From Dipteronia dyeriana (Eukaryota > Streptophyta > Magnoliopsida > Sapindales > Sapindaceae): a stretch of 64,000 nucleotides of DNA. The DNA lies in contig CM065296.1 in assembly GCA_032871835.1 (NCBI GenBank), positions 118,926,146 to 118,990,145 of the forward strand. Reading direction: 5' to 3'. The notes below the pieces were generated by a model. The model saw only the letters and a program-made list of their open reading frames with translations. It was not told the origin of the DNA and did not search any database. Position numbers and translations under genes: made by a program. This document shows positions 12,040 through 25,404 of this stretch, one piece after another; positions within the stretch are counted from its first letter, which is position 1; every line of letters begins with the position of its first letter.

Positions 12040-13560
12040 TGTGTAAAATATAATGAGGACTCTTCTCTATGGAAAAAATCTTGTGTGTAAAATATAATAG
12101 ATCGATAAAGGATTTCAGCTGGGAATGGAAAGGAAGAGCCCACACTTCCTACTTGGTGCAAGCGGTCCAGCATCTTCTAGAGGACGGTTCGAAGTTGTCT
12201 GAAATTTTGAGGGATGGTTTTAGAATGGTGTAAGGTAATGGTGTTAGAGCTAATTTTTGAGCAGATGTTTGGTGTGACAACATTTCTCTAAAAACCGCTT
12301 TTCCAAGAATTTTTGCCCTTGCCACCAAAAAGGAAGGAAGAGTTGAAGACTATGGGAAATGGGATGGTGACAGATGGATATGGGAAGTTCCCTTGAGAAT
12401 AAGGCTTTTTTTATTGGGAAACTGAACAATGGAGGTGTTTTAAATTGCTCTTAGATTCCCACACTATTAGGAAGGATGTGATAGACAAAATGGCTTGGGC
12501 CCATAACCTAAGGGGTGAGTTTTCGGTTAGTTCTTTTCGTAGAAGTTTGAATGAGGAAGAGGAAAGGAATATAGCAACCCCCAATTTAATCTGGAAAGGT
12601 GTGAGTCCTATGAAGGTTGAGATGTTTGTGTGGCAGGCATTATATGTTAGAATCATGGTGAAGGAAGTTATGAATTGGTTTGGTTGTGGTAATCTTACGA
12701 GCAAGAAGTGCCAGTTGTGCGATAATGGAGAAGAGACGGACGATCACCTTTTTACTTCAATGTGCTTGGACAAGGAGTTTATTTTATCAAAGCATGAATT
12801 GGTGGGGAGTTAAATTTTGTATACCAAAAACATTAAAGGAACGGTTGTGGGGCTGGTCCGGTTTTTGTCCCCATCCTAGCACAGCAAGAGCTTGGAGTTC
12901 ACTTTTTTTTACAGTGATATGAACTACTTGGGAAGCAAGAAATCAACTCATCTTCAAAGGAGTAAAGGCAGACTTAACAAAGTCTGTAGATATGGTAAAT
13001 TTTAGGATTGCTTGGTGGTTCAAACACCTTGGGAAAGGTTCAGGCGAGGATATAACTTTATTGATCCTCAATTTGAGTGAGAGATATGTGGATTCAAAAC
13101 CTATGAAACAGTTGAAAGTTGAAGTTTGGCAACCCCTATCCCTTGGTAGTCTAAAATTCAATGTCGATGGGTCCGCTAAAGGTTCACCGGGGCAAGCAGT
13201 GATGGGTGGGTTTTAAGGAATGATTGTGGTAGAGTTCTATGTTTGTTTTCTTTTTACTTGGGTCTACATGACGCAAACACAGTTGAGATTCAGGCAATAC
13301 ACAAGGCTTGTGAAATCGGTGTTTCAAATCCCATGTTCCATAATGTTGAGGTGACAATAGTTATCGGCTCCAAGATGGTTGTCTCTTAGGTTAATGGTAA
13401 GGGTATTGCTAGCCTAAAGCATGTAAATTGGATTTATGACGTGAGGACTATGTTAAGGATTCATGGTAATTTGAAGACAATTCATAATTCTAGGACGTCG
13501 AACTCGGTTGCGGGCATGCTAACAAAGAAGGGTTCTAACAACGAGGGAGACTTCCAAGTT
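12040..13560 (+). pseudogene. LINE ORF2 C-terminal part (zinc-binding RT domain and RNase H), broken
   Basis: Similarity to L1 ORF2 resumes with a LWKKILCVKY-like block. It continues through the zinc-binding region at 12445-12813 (MKVEMFVWQAL, then CQLC and EETDDHLF, then a Cys) and an RNase H start at about 13150-13215 (KFNVDGSAKGSPGQAVMGG). Stops and frameshifts are frequent. The central reverse transcriptase with its catalytic Asp pair is missing between 8304 and here. Confidence 0.8.
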
Positions 13561-14789
13561 CTAGGAGGATAATTTGTGGTTCTCCGGTGGTCACTTCCCC
13601 TTTTTGGTTTTGTTTCTCTTTTTGTCTTGCTGTTGCGTTTGGTATCTTTGTATTGGTGGGTTTGTTTTCCTGCTATGTGTTGTGCTATTGCAAATGTGTT
13701 GTTTGTTGCCTTTTGGCTTTTTGAATGAAAGTGTTGTTAAAAAAAATATAGACTTTCAAGAGGGTGAAGTTATTGAGATTATATGTAATGTTCTGTTTTG
13801 TTTTGTTACTTAGAATTTGTGTTTAGGTGTTCGGTATTGTTTTTATTTCTTTTAGAGTGTTTTGAACCTTATCGTTAGAATTATTTGGAGATATATTTAC
13901 ATTTTATAATGATTTATTTGGAGTTATTCGATGATTATTAGTTTCTTTGGGTGAGGTAATTGATGGTTTATGTTTTAACATTCCATATCAAAGTGTTTAT
14001 TACTCTTTGATTTTTGGGGTGTTACACTATCTACACCAGATTTCTTATTCTTTTGGCTTGTTGGAGCAGCTAACTTGACAACGGCTATATCCTTACATTC
14101 TTGGCTATTTGTGTTATTAGTGTCTTCAATATTATTATTCACATTGGAAACATAAATAAAATAGATTTTGTAACTTAAAAAATTTAATAATATATCACAA
14201 TTGTGTTGGATATAATCTTACAGTTGAAGTGGTGAGAGTTTCCCACACAAGTTTTTATCAATTTGGTTTGTGGTTGATGAGGATAAATAAAATTTGGAGG
14301 TGATTTTAATTCGATGGTCAAACTTGATCTTATACTTCCAACAATTGGGAAGTAAGACCTTAGGGGCTGTTTGGTATGTAGTAATCAAAATAATCTAACT
14401 TCTTAGAATATTAAACACGGTAATGTGATTCTTGAGAAACCTATATATTTTTGTTTGGTTATGTATGGGAATATTGTATCAGATTCCTGAGAATGCTAGA
14501 CAATTATGTTTAGTTGTAAATGGGAATCTTTTTATCTTTAAAAATTAAAAAAATACCAAAACTAATTTCAAAGTTGATTTAAAAAATATTTAAGTAAGAT
14601 ATTTTAAAAAATGATTCAAAAAGAAAAGAGAAAAACAAAAAAATACTAAAAGATAATTTTTTTTATATTAATTTTGCTGAAATAGAGATTAACTTTGAAA
14701 AATAAATATTAAATACTAGATCTGGTTTCTCTTGAAACCCCATATTTGTTCAAATACTAGATCTTGGCAAAATTGATTTGTTTCTCTCC

Positions 14790-15010
14790 TTCTCTCGGAG
14801 AGTGCCGACAAGCGCACCAGTATTGGTGTTTTCAATGGTGGTTTGTGCGGGGCAGTTTCTACGCCGCCGCCCGTCGAGCAGGCATTGCGCAACATCTCGC
14901 GCCTTGCCGTTGCCGTCGTATCGACCATTAACTCCTACAACGCTGATGGTGCGGCGATACAGAGGACGTTGTGGGAGGCAGACTAGGAGTTTACGGCAGT
15001 AGAGAAGGAT
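14790..15010. other. GC-rich patch inside the PIF-type element
   Basis: This stretch, with CGCCGCCGCCCG-type runs, is much richer in GC than its surroundings and is open in two frames for about 70 codons. I recognise no protein family. It could be a captured host-gene fragment or simply the element's own sequence. Confidence 0.35.
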
Positions 15011-15259
15011 TTTATGGTGGAATCGTTGCCTTAGCCGATTTGATGGTGGAATCTTCCATTGTTGAAGATGTGGTGTTCTGCTCTATTTTCCCAGGTTGAA
15101 TGATCGGGTTTTTTAAAAAAACAATTTGATGTGGTTTTGATTGAAGGAGAAGTTTGGATTAATAGCATTTGATTTTGATTATCATAAATGATTTGGGTTA
15201 GTGGAATTATTTTTTGGTTTTTGTTTGTTGAATGTGATTGAAGAAAGTTGGATGGGGAG

Positions 15260-18200
15260 ACTTGTCACCGGTTTCGGTTCCGACGGTTTCGGTCCGATTC
15301 CGACGGTTCCGGCTGTTTCGGTCCGGCTCCGACGGTTCCAACAGTCCTGTTTTTTTTCCTACAAAATATTACTTATATCTAAAAACTAAATGTAAATTTA
15401 TTTGTAAATGCATGTTATTGGGTTGTCTAAACAAATTTTGAACTAAAATAAATAACAAATTAAAAAATTAAAATAAAACTAAATAAATGAAAATTTGGTC
15501 TTACACATAATTTTTACCATGATTAAGTTGCCTACGTATCCTCTTAGGGGAATCAAAGGTCATGTAATTCTTTTACCTTTTATTGCAAGTTGGCCAGTTG
15601 GGTGATGACGTTGAGACAAAGACTAAACGTTGTTCTGATCATCCATTCCATTTCCGGCGTCAGGTTGGTCATCTTTGAAGAAATCATAGGGTTCCTTCTG
15701 ATCGATTTCTTGTTGTCTATATTCTGCTTTCATCCAATCATCTATACAAGCTTGTATCTGAATTGAATTTAGAGTTAAAAGCGAACGTCTGGAGTCCAAA
15801 ATATTTCCATATGCGCTGAATTGTTGTTCAACCGCTACTGTAGAAACTGGGGTTGAAAAGATTTGTTTGGCTATCGTAGCCAAGATTGGAAAGTATTTTT
15901 CATGCTCATTCCACCAGTGTAGGATATCAAAATTTTTATCTTAAGCGTCTTCTATAAACTCAAAAGAGGTACCTAGATAAGATTCAAGCTCGAAATACAT
16001 GTTGGAGCTTGATGAAGAAGAACCTCGTATCTTTTTGGTTTTTTTGGATAACAGATTATACCCTAAATTCATAAATTCAGAGGATGATGAGGACTGAGAT
16101 ACACTTTGAGTTTGTGGAACATCTATGTTCAATGATGGATCATAAACTCTAAGATATTCATCATATAACTCATACAGTAATGCCTTAACTCTATCACAAC
16201 ACTTATCAACATCATACTCTATTTTTAAACTTCGTTCATAATAAGCAGATAGATAATCAGACAAACTTTCTAATCTACAATATGGATCAAAACACATGGC
16301 AATCAAATAAATATTTGGAAACTCCTTATAATATTCTAATCATTTAGTATTCATGGCAATAATGGACTCCAGCAATTGTGGATCGGTTTCACAATGAGTT
16401 AAGACACCAACAATAATAAGACTTTCAATAATAAATAAATTAGTTGTAGGATAATAAACACCAGATGAATTGTTAGTAGCAGTATTAAAGACTTTTAACA
16501 AACAACAAACATTGTTACAAACATCCCAATGACTTTGATAAAGATTAATGTGACTAACATTATATTGAATAAAAGTAACTAATAAATCTCTATAATCATA
16601 ACTTTTAGCAAGCAATTTATATGTAGAATTCCAAAGTGTTGGAACATCACGGGGAAATCTAACTATACGTCTACCATTTTGTTTACAATATGTTGCCCAT
16701 GCATTCATTGCAGAAGGATTTCTCTATAAATAATATATGGCATCTTTAATAGGTTGAAGAAACTGTTGAAGAGTTTCTAATCATTGTTGAACACATAAAT
16801 TTAACACATGGCATGCACATCGTTGATGAAAAAATTTACCACCAAGATAAGGTTTGCATAACTCAATTAAAGCAGGAACAACAACAATATTGTTAGAAGC
16901 ATTATCAAGACCAATTGCGAAAATTTTGTTTTCAATATTATACTCTGTAAAATAATTCTAAGATGTCTAAAAATATTAGCAGCAGTGTGTTTCTCATCAA
17001 AAACTCTAAATGGAATAATCTTTTTTTGAAGAGTCCATGCATTATCCATATAATGGCAAGTGACACCAAAATATGAATGCATTCTCCAATGGTCACTCCA
17101 TATGTCGACACATACGGAAACACGGCCATTATATTTTTCAAAATATTTTTCCAACTTTCTTTTTTCTCTATCATAAATTTTTTCAAGTGTTTCTGTGAGC
17201 ATGACTCTTGGAACACGACATGCAGCATGATTTAATGCTCGTCTACAATTGTTAATAAAACCAACCTTTTCACCAAAACTAAATAGCAAGTGTTCTGTTG
17301 CAACCATTCTAGCTAATTATTCTCTATTATTTTCATCACTATATTTAAATAATTTGTGGTTAGGGGTAGCGTACCTAGACATTTGGGATTGTGAACTTGA
17401 TAAGGCATCTGCTTCTGGATGATTGTTCGTTATATGTTTCTGATATGTGTCATATCCTCCAGATTTGTTCCATTTAAAAAAAATTACACTAATTGCAAAC
17501 CTTTTTAATGGTTCCATCGTCTTGCGTAACTTTCTTCGTATGGTGTACAAAGAGATCATATTTGACCTTCTTCAATACATTTTCTTGCGAAGCTGGGTGA
17601 AATTCAAAATCTACAGGCTGTTCTTTAGGTATATTTTCTAATTGGCTTGTGAAATTGGGGATAGAATTGGGTCGATCAGGATCGGGTTCAGAAATTATTA
17701 AAGGGGTTTGAGATTGATGAGGGTTTAGGCCTAAGTCTTCAGCATAGACTTGCCGTTGTAGATACTCGTGATAGGTCCTGTCATTGGAACCAAGATTATC
17801 GGTCATACGTCCCTTACCTTTCATCGAAATTGAACACCTAAGGTCATCACGACTTCCACTTCCACTTGCCATTTTAAAAATTTTAATGTAAAATTCCTTA
17901 AACAAAAAATATTAAAAAAAATTTGAGGAAAATAAATTGTTGGAAATAAATTTCGTAGATAAGTGTAATTTGGAAACTTAGTAGTTAGTTTAGCTATTGC
18001 AAATAAAATAAATTAGTAAAAAGTAATTTCAAATTAAATTGTAAATAATGTAAATAAAATAAATTGAAAACTTAATTGTAAATAAAACAAATTATTTTCT
18101 TAATAGCAAATAAAATAAATTGTAAATAAATAAAATTGGAAACTTAGTACTTGCAAATTAAATAAATTAGGAACTTACTAACTTAGTAATTGAGAGAGAA

Positions 18201-18615
18201 TTGAAAACTTGAAAAGTTGGAGAATTGAGAATTGAGAGAGAAGATGAGAATTAGAGAGAATTGGGAGGAAATTGGAGTGGGGAGAAATGAAGGTAGGAGA
18301 GGGTATTTATAAAAAAAAACAAATCAAAATTGAACGTTAGACTGCAGCCCAACGGACTGCTGACGTCAGCAGACCGTTGGGCTGCAACAGTGAAACAAAA
18401 AAAAAACAGATTTGTTGGAATTGTCTGGTTCGAACCAGACGGTTCCAACAAATCTAGAACCGGAACTAGAACTGGAACTGGAACCGTTACAGTACCGGTT
18501 CCGATCCGGTTCCGATTCCAAACCTTCCTAAACAATTCAATTTTTTATTTTCAATTTTCGATGGTTCTGTTCCGGTTCGGTTCAGTGGTTCGCACAGAAC
18601 CGCCGACATGTCTAA
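15260..18615 (-). mobile_element. full-length but dead hAT transposon
   Basis: About 3.36 kb flanked by a perfect 8-bp direct repeat ATGGGGAG (15252-15259 and 18616-18623). The ends are imperfect inverted repeats: ACTTGTCACCGG on the left, and TTAGACATGTCGGCGG as the complement of the right end. Both ends carry dense CGGTTCCGACGG-type subterminal repeats (15260-15345 and 18420-18605). It encodes a minus-strand hAT transposase with BED finger and C-terminal dimerisation domain, interrupted by stops. It sits inside the PIF-type element, so it inserted later. Confidence 0.85.
15623..17905 (-). pseudogene. hAT transposase, broken into about six pieces
   Basis: Reading leftward: an acidic/Ser-rich N-terminus (17905-17489), a BED zinc-finger region (about 17520-17430) in which a stop lies between the two cysteines and a one-base shift follows, catalytic-core segments (17307-16867, 16708-16340, 16306-15941), and the hAT dimerisation region (15883-15623) with STVAVEQQFSAYG, RSLLT and IDDW blocks. 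The pieces lie in correct order in different frames, so this copy cannot make a full transposase. Confidence 0.88.
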
Positions 18616-18866
18616 ATGGGGAGTGAAAAAATGTAAGAAATGTAATAATAATAATTAAGTATAGGTCTCACAATAGGAATCAGATGGAGGGTAATATGAA
18701 ACCCACTTATTGGGATGGGATCCACATTACCCCTTTAGAGGGTAATGTGATTCTCATGGTAATCACATTCATAGGTATCAAAAACCACAAACCTAGTAAC
18801 AGACGGGGTAATGTAATCAGATTTTAATTCTCACACAAACATTACCTCATACTAAACGGCCCATTA

Positions 18867-20535
<1,669 letters not shown>

Positions 20536-20543
20536 GTGGTACC

Positions 20544-21154
20544 TAGGGATGCACGTTTGGGGATTGGGGCTGGGGGATGGATATAGGTCCCCCCATCCTC
20601 ATCCCTACTTCCTAGACCCTTCCCCCATCCCCCATCCCCCCCCCCCCCATTTCCCCATTTGGGGAAAATAGGGATGGAGATGTTTGGGGGGAGGTCCCCC
20701 CATCCCCATCCCCATCCTCAGTTCCCCATTTTCCTCGTTTTTTCCTGTTTTCTTGTATCCTCTGGTCCCTCATTTTCCTATTTTCCTATTTAACTAAAAA
20801 TTATAAATTAAATTTAAAAAAAATAAACATTTTATTACAAATAAAAAATATCAATGCATTACAAATTCAACATAAAATATTTCAAATAATTCAAATATAT
20901 ATTATAATTATATTTATATACTTTTGGGGGAAATGGGGATCTCTATCCTCATCCCCATTTCAATTTAATTGTGGAGAAAATGGGGAAATGGGGACGGGGA
21001 TCCTCATCCCCATCCCCATCCTCATTTTAATTTGGGGATGAAAATCATCCCCATCCCCCCCCCCCCCTCATTTCCCCATTTTTCCCTAAAAAATTCCCCA
21101 AATGGGGATGGGGGTGAGGGGATTTGGGGCCCCGGAGATAAATGTGCATCCCTA
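20544..21154. mobile_element. hAT-type MITE with G/C-run subterminal repeats
   Basis: The 611-base element starts TAGGGATGCACGTTTGGGG and ends AATGTGCATCCCTA. It is flanked by a perfect 8-bp duplication GTGGTACC (20536-20543 and 21155-21162). Each end has multiple GGGGATGGGG/CCCCATCCCC blocks in both orientations, including a C10 run near 20639; the core is AT-rich. No coding. Confidence 0.88.
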
Positions 21155-21162
21155 GTGGTACC

Positions 21163-21859
21163 TAGATACCAGGTAACTGATACCACGGTACCGCAGTACC
21201 GGTACTCTTTGATACCAGGGAAAAGGTCTGTTATGGCATCGACCCTTTCTAGATCATGGCATCTGCGTTTCGCGATACCGGGAAAGCAGGATGGTCCTAA
21301 TCCAGGTCCTACCAGGTGTCAGTCTGATGAAAAAATCTTTTTTAGATCCCTGCTAAAAAAGGTTGTTAACACAAGTAATTTTACATTTATACTTATACTA
21401 ATTAAAAGAAGTAATTTAACATACATGTTTTTCAAAAAAAAAAAGTTCAATTTAACAAAACAAAAAATTCATCAAAGATCTGCAAACAAAGTTCAAGTTC
21501 AATTTATTGTAAAAAAAAAACAGTTCTAGTTATTTTGCTTGTTGTTCATGTTTTCAGCATATATAATTGAGGAACCCATTTTTTTTTCCTGGTTCATATG
21601 CACAAAAAAAAAGGTATTGATAAAAAAAAAATTAAACAGGTTCTTGAATTATATGCACCGGTCTCTATGAGAAGCAATTAGGGTTATTAATCTTTTTTTA
21701 AAAAAATAGGTTCTTGAAGTTTTTTAAATTAAGAAATATGTTATAAAAAAGATATATATACCTTATCAAATTAGGATAAATTTGGAAATATATCTTCTTT
21801 GAGATGATAGACTTGGAAGAAAATATTTTAATTGTCATCCGGTGATTTGGAAATAAGTT
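21163..21859. other. intergenic or repeat-derived DNA, no gene seen
   Basis: Continues the GGTACC-containing sequence to about 21330, then becomes very AT-rich with several A8-A10 runs. No coding frame supported. Confidence 0.45.
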
Positions 21860-22620
21860 TGTTGACGGTGACTTTTGGATCAATCTACCGTCACACAATT
21901 AGAGCAAAGTAATGGCTAAGAGCAAATAAAAGATAATAAGAACAAATAAGTAAGACACAGATTTTACGTGGTAAAACCTCAATGCGGGGAAACGTCCACG
22001 GTTGTCGATTGCGGCAACAAAAAGTTCACTATAAGAAAAGATCACACACACAATTACTCTCGCACTCTTGTAAGTTGTTCTTACGTTAACCCTTTCATGG
22101 GTATTATTAGGGTTTGTTTATACATGCATAGAACCATAATTCGTGTTATACAAGTAAGGAAAGTTCCAGTATTTTAATGAAACTCTATCTTATTGGAGTC
22201 GTTCTATTCTTCTGTCCTGTTTCGCATCGATCACATTCCGGTTGTATTAGGTCTCTTGCTTAATTGGGATTTTGATATCTATAAGGAAGTTTATTTCTTT
22301 ATCAAAGTGTGTTTCTCGGTGCCTTGTTCAAGTTAAACTCTTCCGTAGCGTATTTGAATTGTGATTATGTTGGATCTTGGTGCTTGACACGTGTCACGCA
22401 TCCGATCGTTTATTTTCTCGATCATTAACTCAAACTGTCTCGTTGCCCCGACCATCTCGATAGTGCGATCAGGTTTTCTACCAGATCATCTGTATTATCT
22501 GGTCGGGGAGTGTTGATCGGGTTCCCTTGGTTTTCTCTGTGTTGACTTCGACCCGATCGGATTCTAGTGACGTTGTATTCTCGACCTATTCTCTTGCCGA
22601 CGTGTCATGTTACTTAAAAT
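21860..22620 (-). repeat. diverged solo or partial Tat-type LTR
   Basis: Starts TGTTGACGGTGACTTTTGG, like the LTR starts at 28629 and 38672, and carries the same internal order of blocks: ATTTTACGTGGTAAAAC, GGGGAAACGTCCACGG, then a TTTATACATGCATAGAACC block followed by a cytosine-rich stretch. The right end is not clear (no CGACA end), so it may be truncated. It is older or of a different subfamily than the other LTRs. Confidence 0.6.
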
Positions 22621-23585
22621 CTTCCAATTACAAAGTTGAAAGTCAGGATTTCTTACTTTATTTTGTAAGTTTTTTTTTTGATGTTTTTAAGTTGTTTCCT
22701 TAAAAAAAAACAACTTTATGATTTCAATTCAGACTCATTAAGTTTTAAATGGGAAAAGCAAACGATTCTTAAGTATTTCTAAACAAAAATTAATTCCATC
22801 TACTTTCGGACCTGATGAGATTATATTAGACCCTACAAGCATGGTCCAAAATACTACTCTAACTATCAGAGAGAGATTACATATGGACAACAACACTCAC
22901 ATCCAGAGAGATGATTGCTCCCACTTTTGAGAGATGTTCATTGGTCTATTTGTAATTATAACATAAAATAACAAAATAATGTAATAAACCTTATAATAAT
23001 TACAAATCATCTATTATATAGTTTATGATGAAAATTTCAAATAATGGAGTTAAAAATATAATAATGTATAACTTATTGACTGTGATGTATTTTTTGTAGT
23101 TTGGCAACATTCAATGGTGACCAATTTTTTTCTTTTAAGTATCTTCCAGGTTTTGCTATTTGTGTACAATTTTCTAATTCTAACGGCAATTGACTTATAG
23201 GATGTCCAATGTGACTCAAATAGTAAAAAATCAAAAGACCTCCAAATTAGGGCTAATATTCGACCCACATAATTATTAGAATAGAAAAAAATAACGACGA
23301 CCCAGTAAACAAACAATAATCAACTTTTTATAAGAAAAATACTTTTAAAAGTAAAAATTCATTAAATAATGTGACCGACTACGGCCTACGGGGTCCGAAC
23401 AAAAATTTCACAAGGTGGCCACTGCCTACATTGTTTTGTGTGTTTTACTGAGTTCGTTTTGAAAAGTTCAAATGTCTCTCTGTTTTTATTTATTTTTTTG
23501 GTAAGAGTGGCTCTAGCCGCTCTATTGGCATTTGTCTTTTTTGTGTGATAGGTTCAAATGTCTCATTTTTTGGAGTATGTTTCAC
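22621..23585. other. upstream region of the GLOX gene
   Basis: AT-rich non-coding DNA. Its part from about 22960 to 23400 has a diverged second copy at 27705-28095, showing that the duplication that produced the GLOX pseudogene included upstream sequence. Confidence 0.6.
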
Positions 23586-23593
23586 TATTTAAA
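23586..23593 (+). promoter_or_regulatory. candidate TATA box of the GLOX gene
   Basis: TATTTAAA about 150 bases before the chosen ATG. The same CTATTTAAACATGAAAT context is conserved upstream of the pseudogene at 36564-36571, which supports it as part of the ancestral promoter. Spacing and function are inferred. Confidence 0.45.
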
Positions 23594-23739
23594 CATGAAA
23601 TGATGAAAATCCCATGGTGAGAATCTTATTTAATTTCAAAAAAATAAAACCTTATTTCAACTATCCAGATTCAATTTCTTGTGATATTTTATTTTCTCAA
23701 TCTCACGAAAATATATATAAAATCAGACATCCAACAAGA

Positions 23740-25404
23740 ATGATGTCTCAGGCATCAATTCTTTACTTGGTCTTGTTTCAGCTCACAATCATCTTCTTCC
23801 AACCATGTCAACTGTTAATGATGAGCGACGCAGCCGGTGGACAGTGGCATTTACTCCAAAAAAGCATCGGCATAGTGGCCATGCACATGCAGCTCCTTAA
23901 CAACGACCGTGTCGTTATCTTTGACCGGACAGATTTTGGCAAATCCAACATATCTTTACCGGATGGAAAATGTCGAAATGGCCCCTACGAAAAGGTTATC
24001 AAAGTCGACTGCACCGCACATTCTGTCGAGTATGATGTCCTGAACAACAAGATTCGTCCTCTCATGGTCCAAACCAATGTCTGGTGCTCCTCAGGCACTC
24101 TGATGCCTAATGGCAGTTTGATCCAGACCGGAGGGTACAATGACGGTGAACGTAGGATCAGGATATTCAATTCTTGCAATACTACCAAGGACTGTGATTG
24201 GCAGGAAGTTGAAAACGGACTGGCAGTAAGAAGATGGTACGCTACGAATCATATTCTTCCGGACGGTAGACAGATTATTATTGGTGGGACAGCGCAATTT
24301 AACTACGAATTTCATCCGAAAAACGGAGTGCCGAATCTGCACAAGTTGCCGTTTTTGGCTCACACTAGTGATCGTGGTGTTGAGAACAATCTCTACCCTT
24401 TTGTTTTTCTAATCGGTGATGGTAATTTATTTATTTTCGCTAATAATCAAGCCATATTGTTTAACTATTTGAACAACAAGGTGGTCAAGATGTACCCGGA
24501 GATGCCAGGTGGCGATCCACGGTGTTATCCGAGCACTGGTTCTGCAGTGTTGCTGCCATTGAAGAACATACAGGCACCCTCTGTGGAAGCCGAAGTTTTG
24601 GTGTGTGGTGGAGCCCCGAAAGGGTCATTTGCCAAGGCATATAAAAAGAATGCTACATTTGTCGATGCATTAGATACGTGCGGGCGCATCAAAATAACCG
24701 ACCCGAATCCGAAGTGGGTCATAGAGACTATGCCTCAAGCTAGACTCATGGGTGACATGACATTGCTTCCGAACGGCGACGTGTTGATGATAAATGGTGC
24801 AGGTGCGGGAATTGCCGGGTGGGAAACGGGTCGGAACCCAGTTTTGAGCCCTGTCCTTTATCGTCCGGACAACAAACTCGGGTCACGGTTCGAGTGTCAA
24901 AATCCGACCACTATACCCAGAATGTATCATTCCACGGCAATTTTGCTTCGCGACGGTCGCGTACTTGTCGGTGGAAGCAATCCACATGAAAAATATAAAT
25001 TCAAAGGAGTGCTTTTCCCAACTGAGTTAAGATTGGAAGCATTTTCTCCCGCTTATCTAGACACAGAAAACTCAAGCTTGCGTCCGAAAATCGTCCTACG
25101 GTCCTCACAAGTCAAGCTCAAGTATAGACAAAATCTGGTGGTGAGGTTCACGGTGGCAGGAACCGTCATGCTAGACAAGGTGTTGGTGACGATGGCGGCG
25201 CCGTCATTTACTACGCATTCGTTCTCAATGAACCAAAGATTGCTCGTACTTGGAAGTGAAAACGTGACAAGTCTAAAGAAAAATTTGTATGCGGTCCAGG
25301 TGACAACACCTGGGTCGGGTAATCTCGCACCACTTGGATATTATCTTCTATTTGTGGTTCATCAAGATATTCCAAGCGAGGGCATTTGGGTTAACTTACA
25401 GTGA
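23740..25404 (+). CDS. GLOX: glyoxal-oxidase-like copper-radical aldehyde oxidase, secreted
   Basis: Single-exon gene of 554 codons. Members of this family oxidise aldehydes (and in fungi glyoxal or methylglyoxal) with O2 to acid and H2O2 in the apoplast or cell wall. The N-terminus (residues 1-31) is a hydrophobic signal peptide; the glyoxal oxidase N-domain covers about residues 35-280 and the C-terminal DUF1929-type domain the last ~100. Expected metal-site residues are all present: Cys116 in NVWCSSG and Tyr167 in RRWYATN (the thioether pair), Tyr396-His397 in PRMYHST, and His493 in FTTHSFSMNQR. The frame is open further up to 23614, but the ATG at 23740 gives the signal peptide and is the one conserved in the duplicate (36684). 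The gene is intact and ends with TGA; intronless structure is usual in this family. The physiological substrate is not known from sequence. Confidence 0.93.
   Translation: MMSQASILYLVLFQLTIIFFQPCQLLMMSDAAGGQWHLLQKSIGIVAMHMQLLNNDRVVIFDRTDFGKSNISLPDGKCRNGPYEKVIKVDCTAHSVEYDVLNNKIRPLMVQTNVWCSSGTLMPNGSLIQTGGYNDGERRIRIFNSCNTTKDCDWQEVENGLAVRRWYATNHILPDGRQIIIGGTAQFNYEFHPKNGVPNLHKLPFLAHTSDRGVENNLYPFVFLIGDGNLFIFANNQAILFNYLNNKVVKMYPEMPGGDPRCYPSTGSAVLLPLKNIQAPSVEAEVLVCGGAPKGSFAKAYKKNATFVDALDTCGRIKITDPNPKWVIETMPQARLMGDMTLLPNGDVLMINGAGAGIAGWETGRNPVLSPVLYRPDNKLGSRFECQNPTTIPRMYHSTAILLRDGRVLVGGSNPHEKYKFKGVLFPTELRLEAFSPAYLDTENSSLRPKIVLRSSQVKLKYRQNLVVRFTVAGTVMLDKVLVTMAAPSFTTHSFSMNQRLLVLGSENVTSLKKNLYAVQVTTPGSGNLAPLGYYLLFVVHQDIPSEGIWVNLQ

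Larger units (their letters stand above)
5768..13746 (+). mobile_element. LINE (L1-type) retrotransposon, interrupted and degenerate
   Basis: An L1-type element in plus orientation: remnant of ORF1 to about 6500, endonuclease and the first half of reverse transcriptase from about 6524 to 8304, a copia insertion or replacement from 8305 to about 12039, then the C-terminal zinc-binding and RNase H region from about 12040 to 13560, and a short A run at 13739-13746. Edges are approximate. The 5' boundary is set by the end of the 202-bp LTR duplication and I found no convincing target duplication. Confidence 0.7.
3069..14026 (+). mobile_element. solo LTR of a long-LTR gypsy (Tekay-like) retrotransposon, split by a LINE
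   Basis: The left edge TGTAAGACC at 3069 and the right edge GGGTGTTACA ending at 14026 are typical LTR ends of plant chromovirus (Tekay-like) elements. They are flanked by the same 5 bases, CTATC (3064-3068 and 14027-14031). The LTR body is 3069-about 5767 plus about 13747-14026, roughly 3.0 kb, with the LINE between. Near 5520-5570 a block reading TTCACCCCTTATC before TTTTACAG resembles the 3' part of such LTRs. The family name is from memory; the structure is what is seen. A second TGTAAGACCC at 3375 suggests an internal duplication of the LTR start. Confidence 0.6.
14363..18863. mobile_element. PIF/Harbinger-type (Tourist-like) element with a hAT inserted inside
   Basis: The left end GGGGCTGTTTGGTATG and right end CATACTAAACGGCCCA are inverted repeats, followed inward by matching GTAATxxxxx blocks. 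They are flanked by TTA (14360-14362 and 18864-18866), the 3-bp duplication of PIF/Harbinger elements. Removing the hAT at 15260-18615 leaves about 1.1 kb without transposase, so the host element is non-autonomous. It contains a GC-rich patch at about 14790-15010. Confidence 0.75.

Noticed and set aside
23614..23739. Upstream in-frame ATG of the GLOX frame
   Set aside because: Starting here would bury the signal peptide behind 42 residues without homology, and this part is not conserved in frame in the duplicate.
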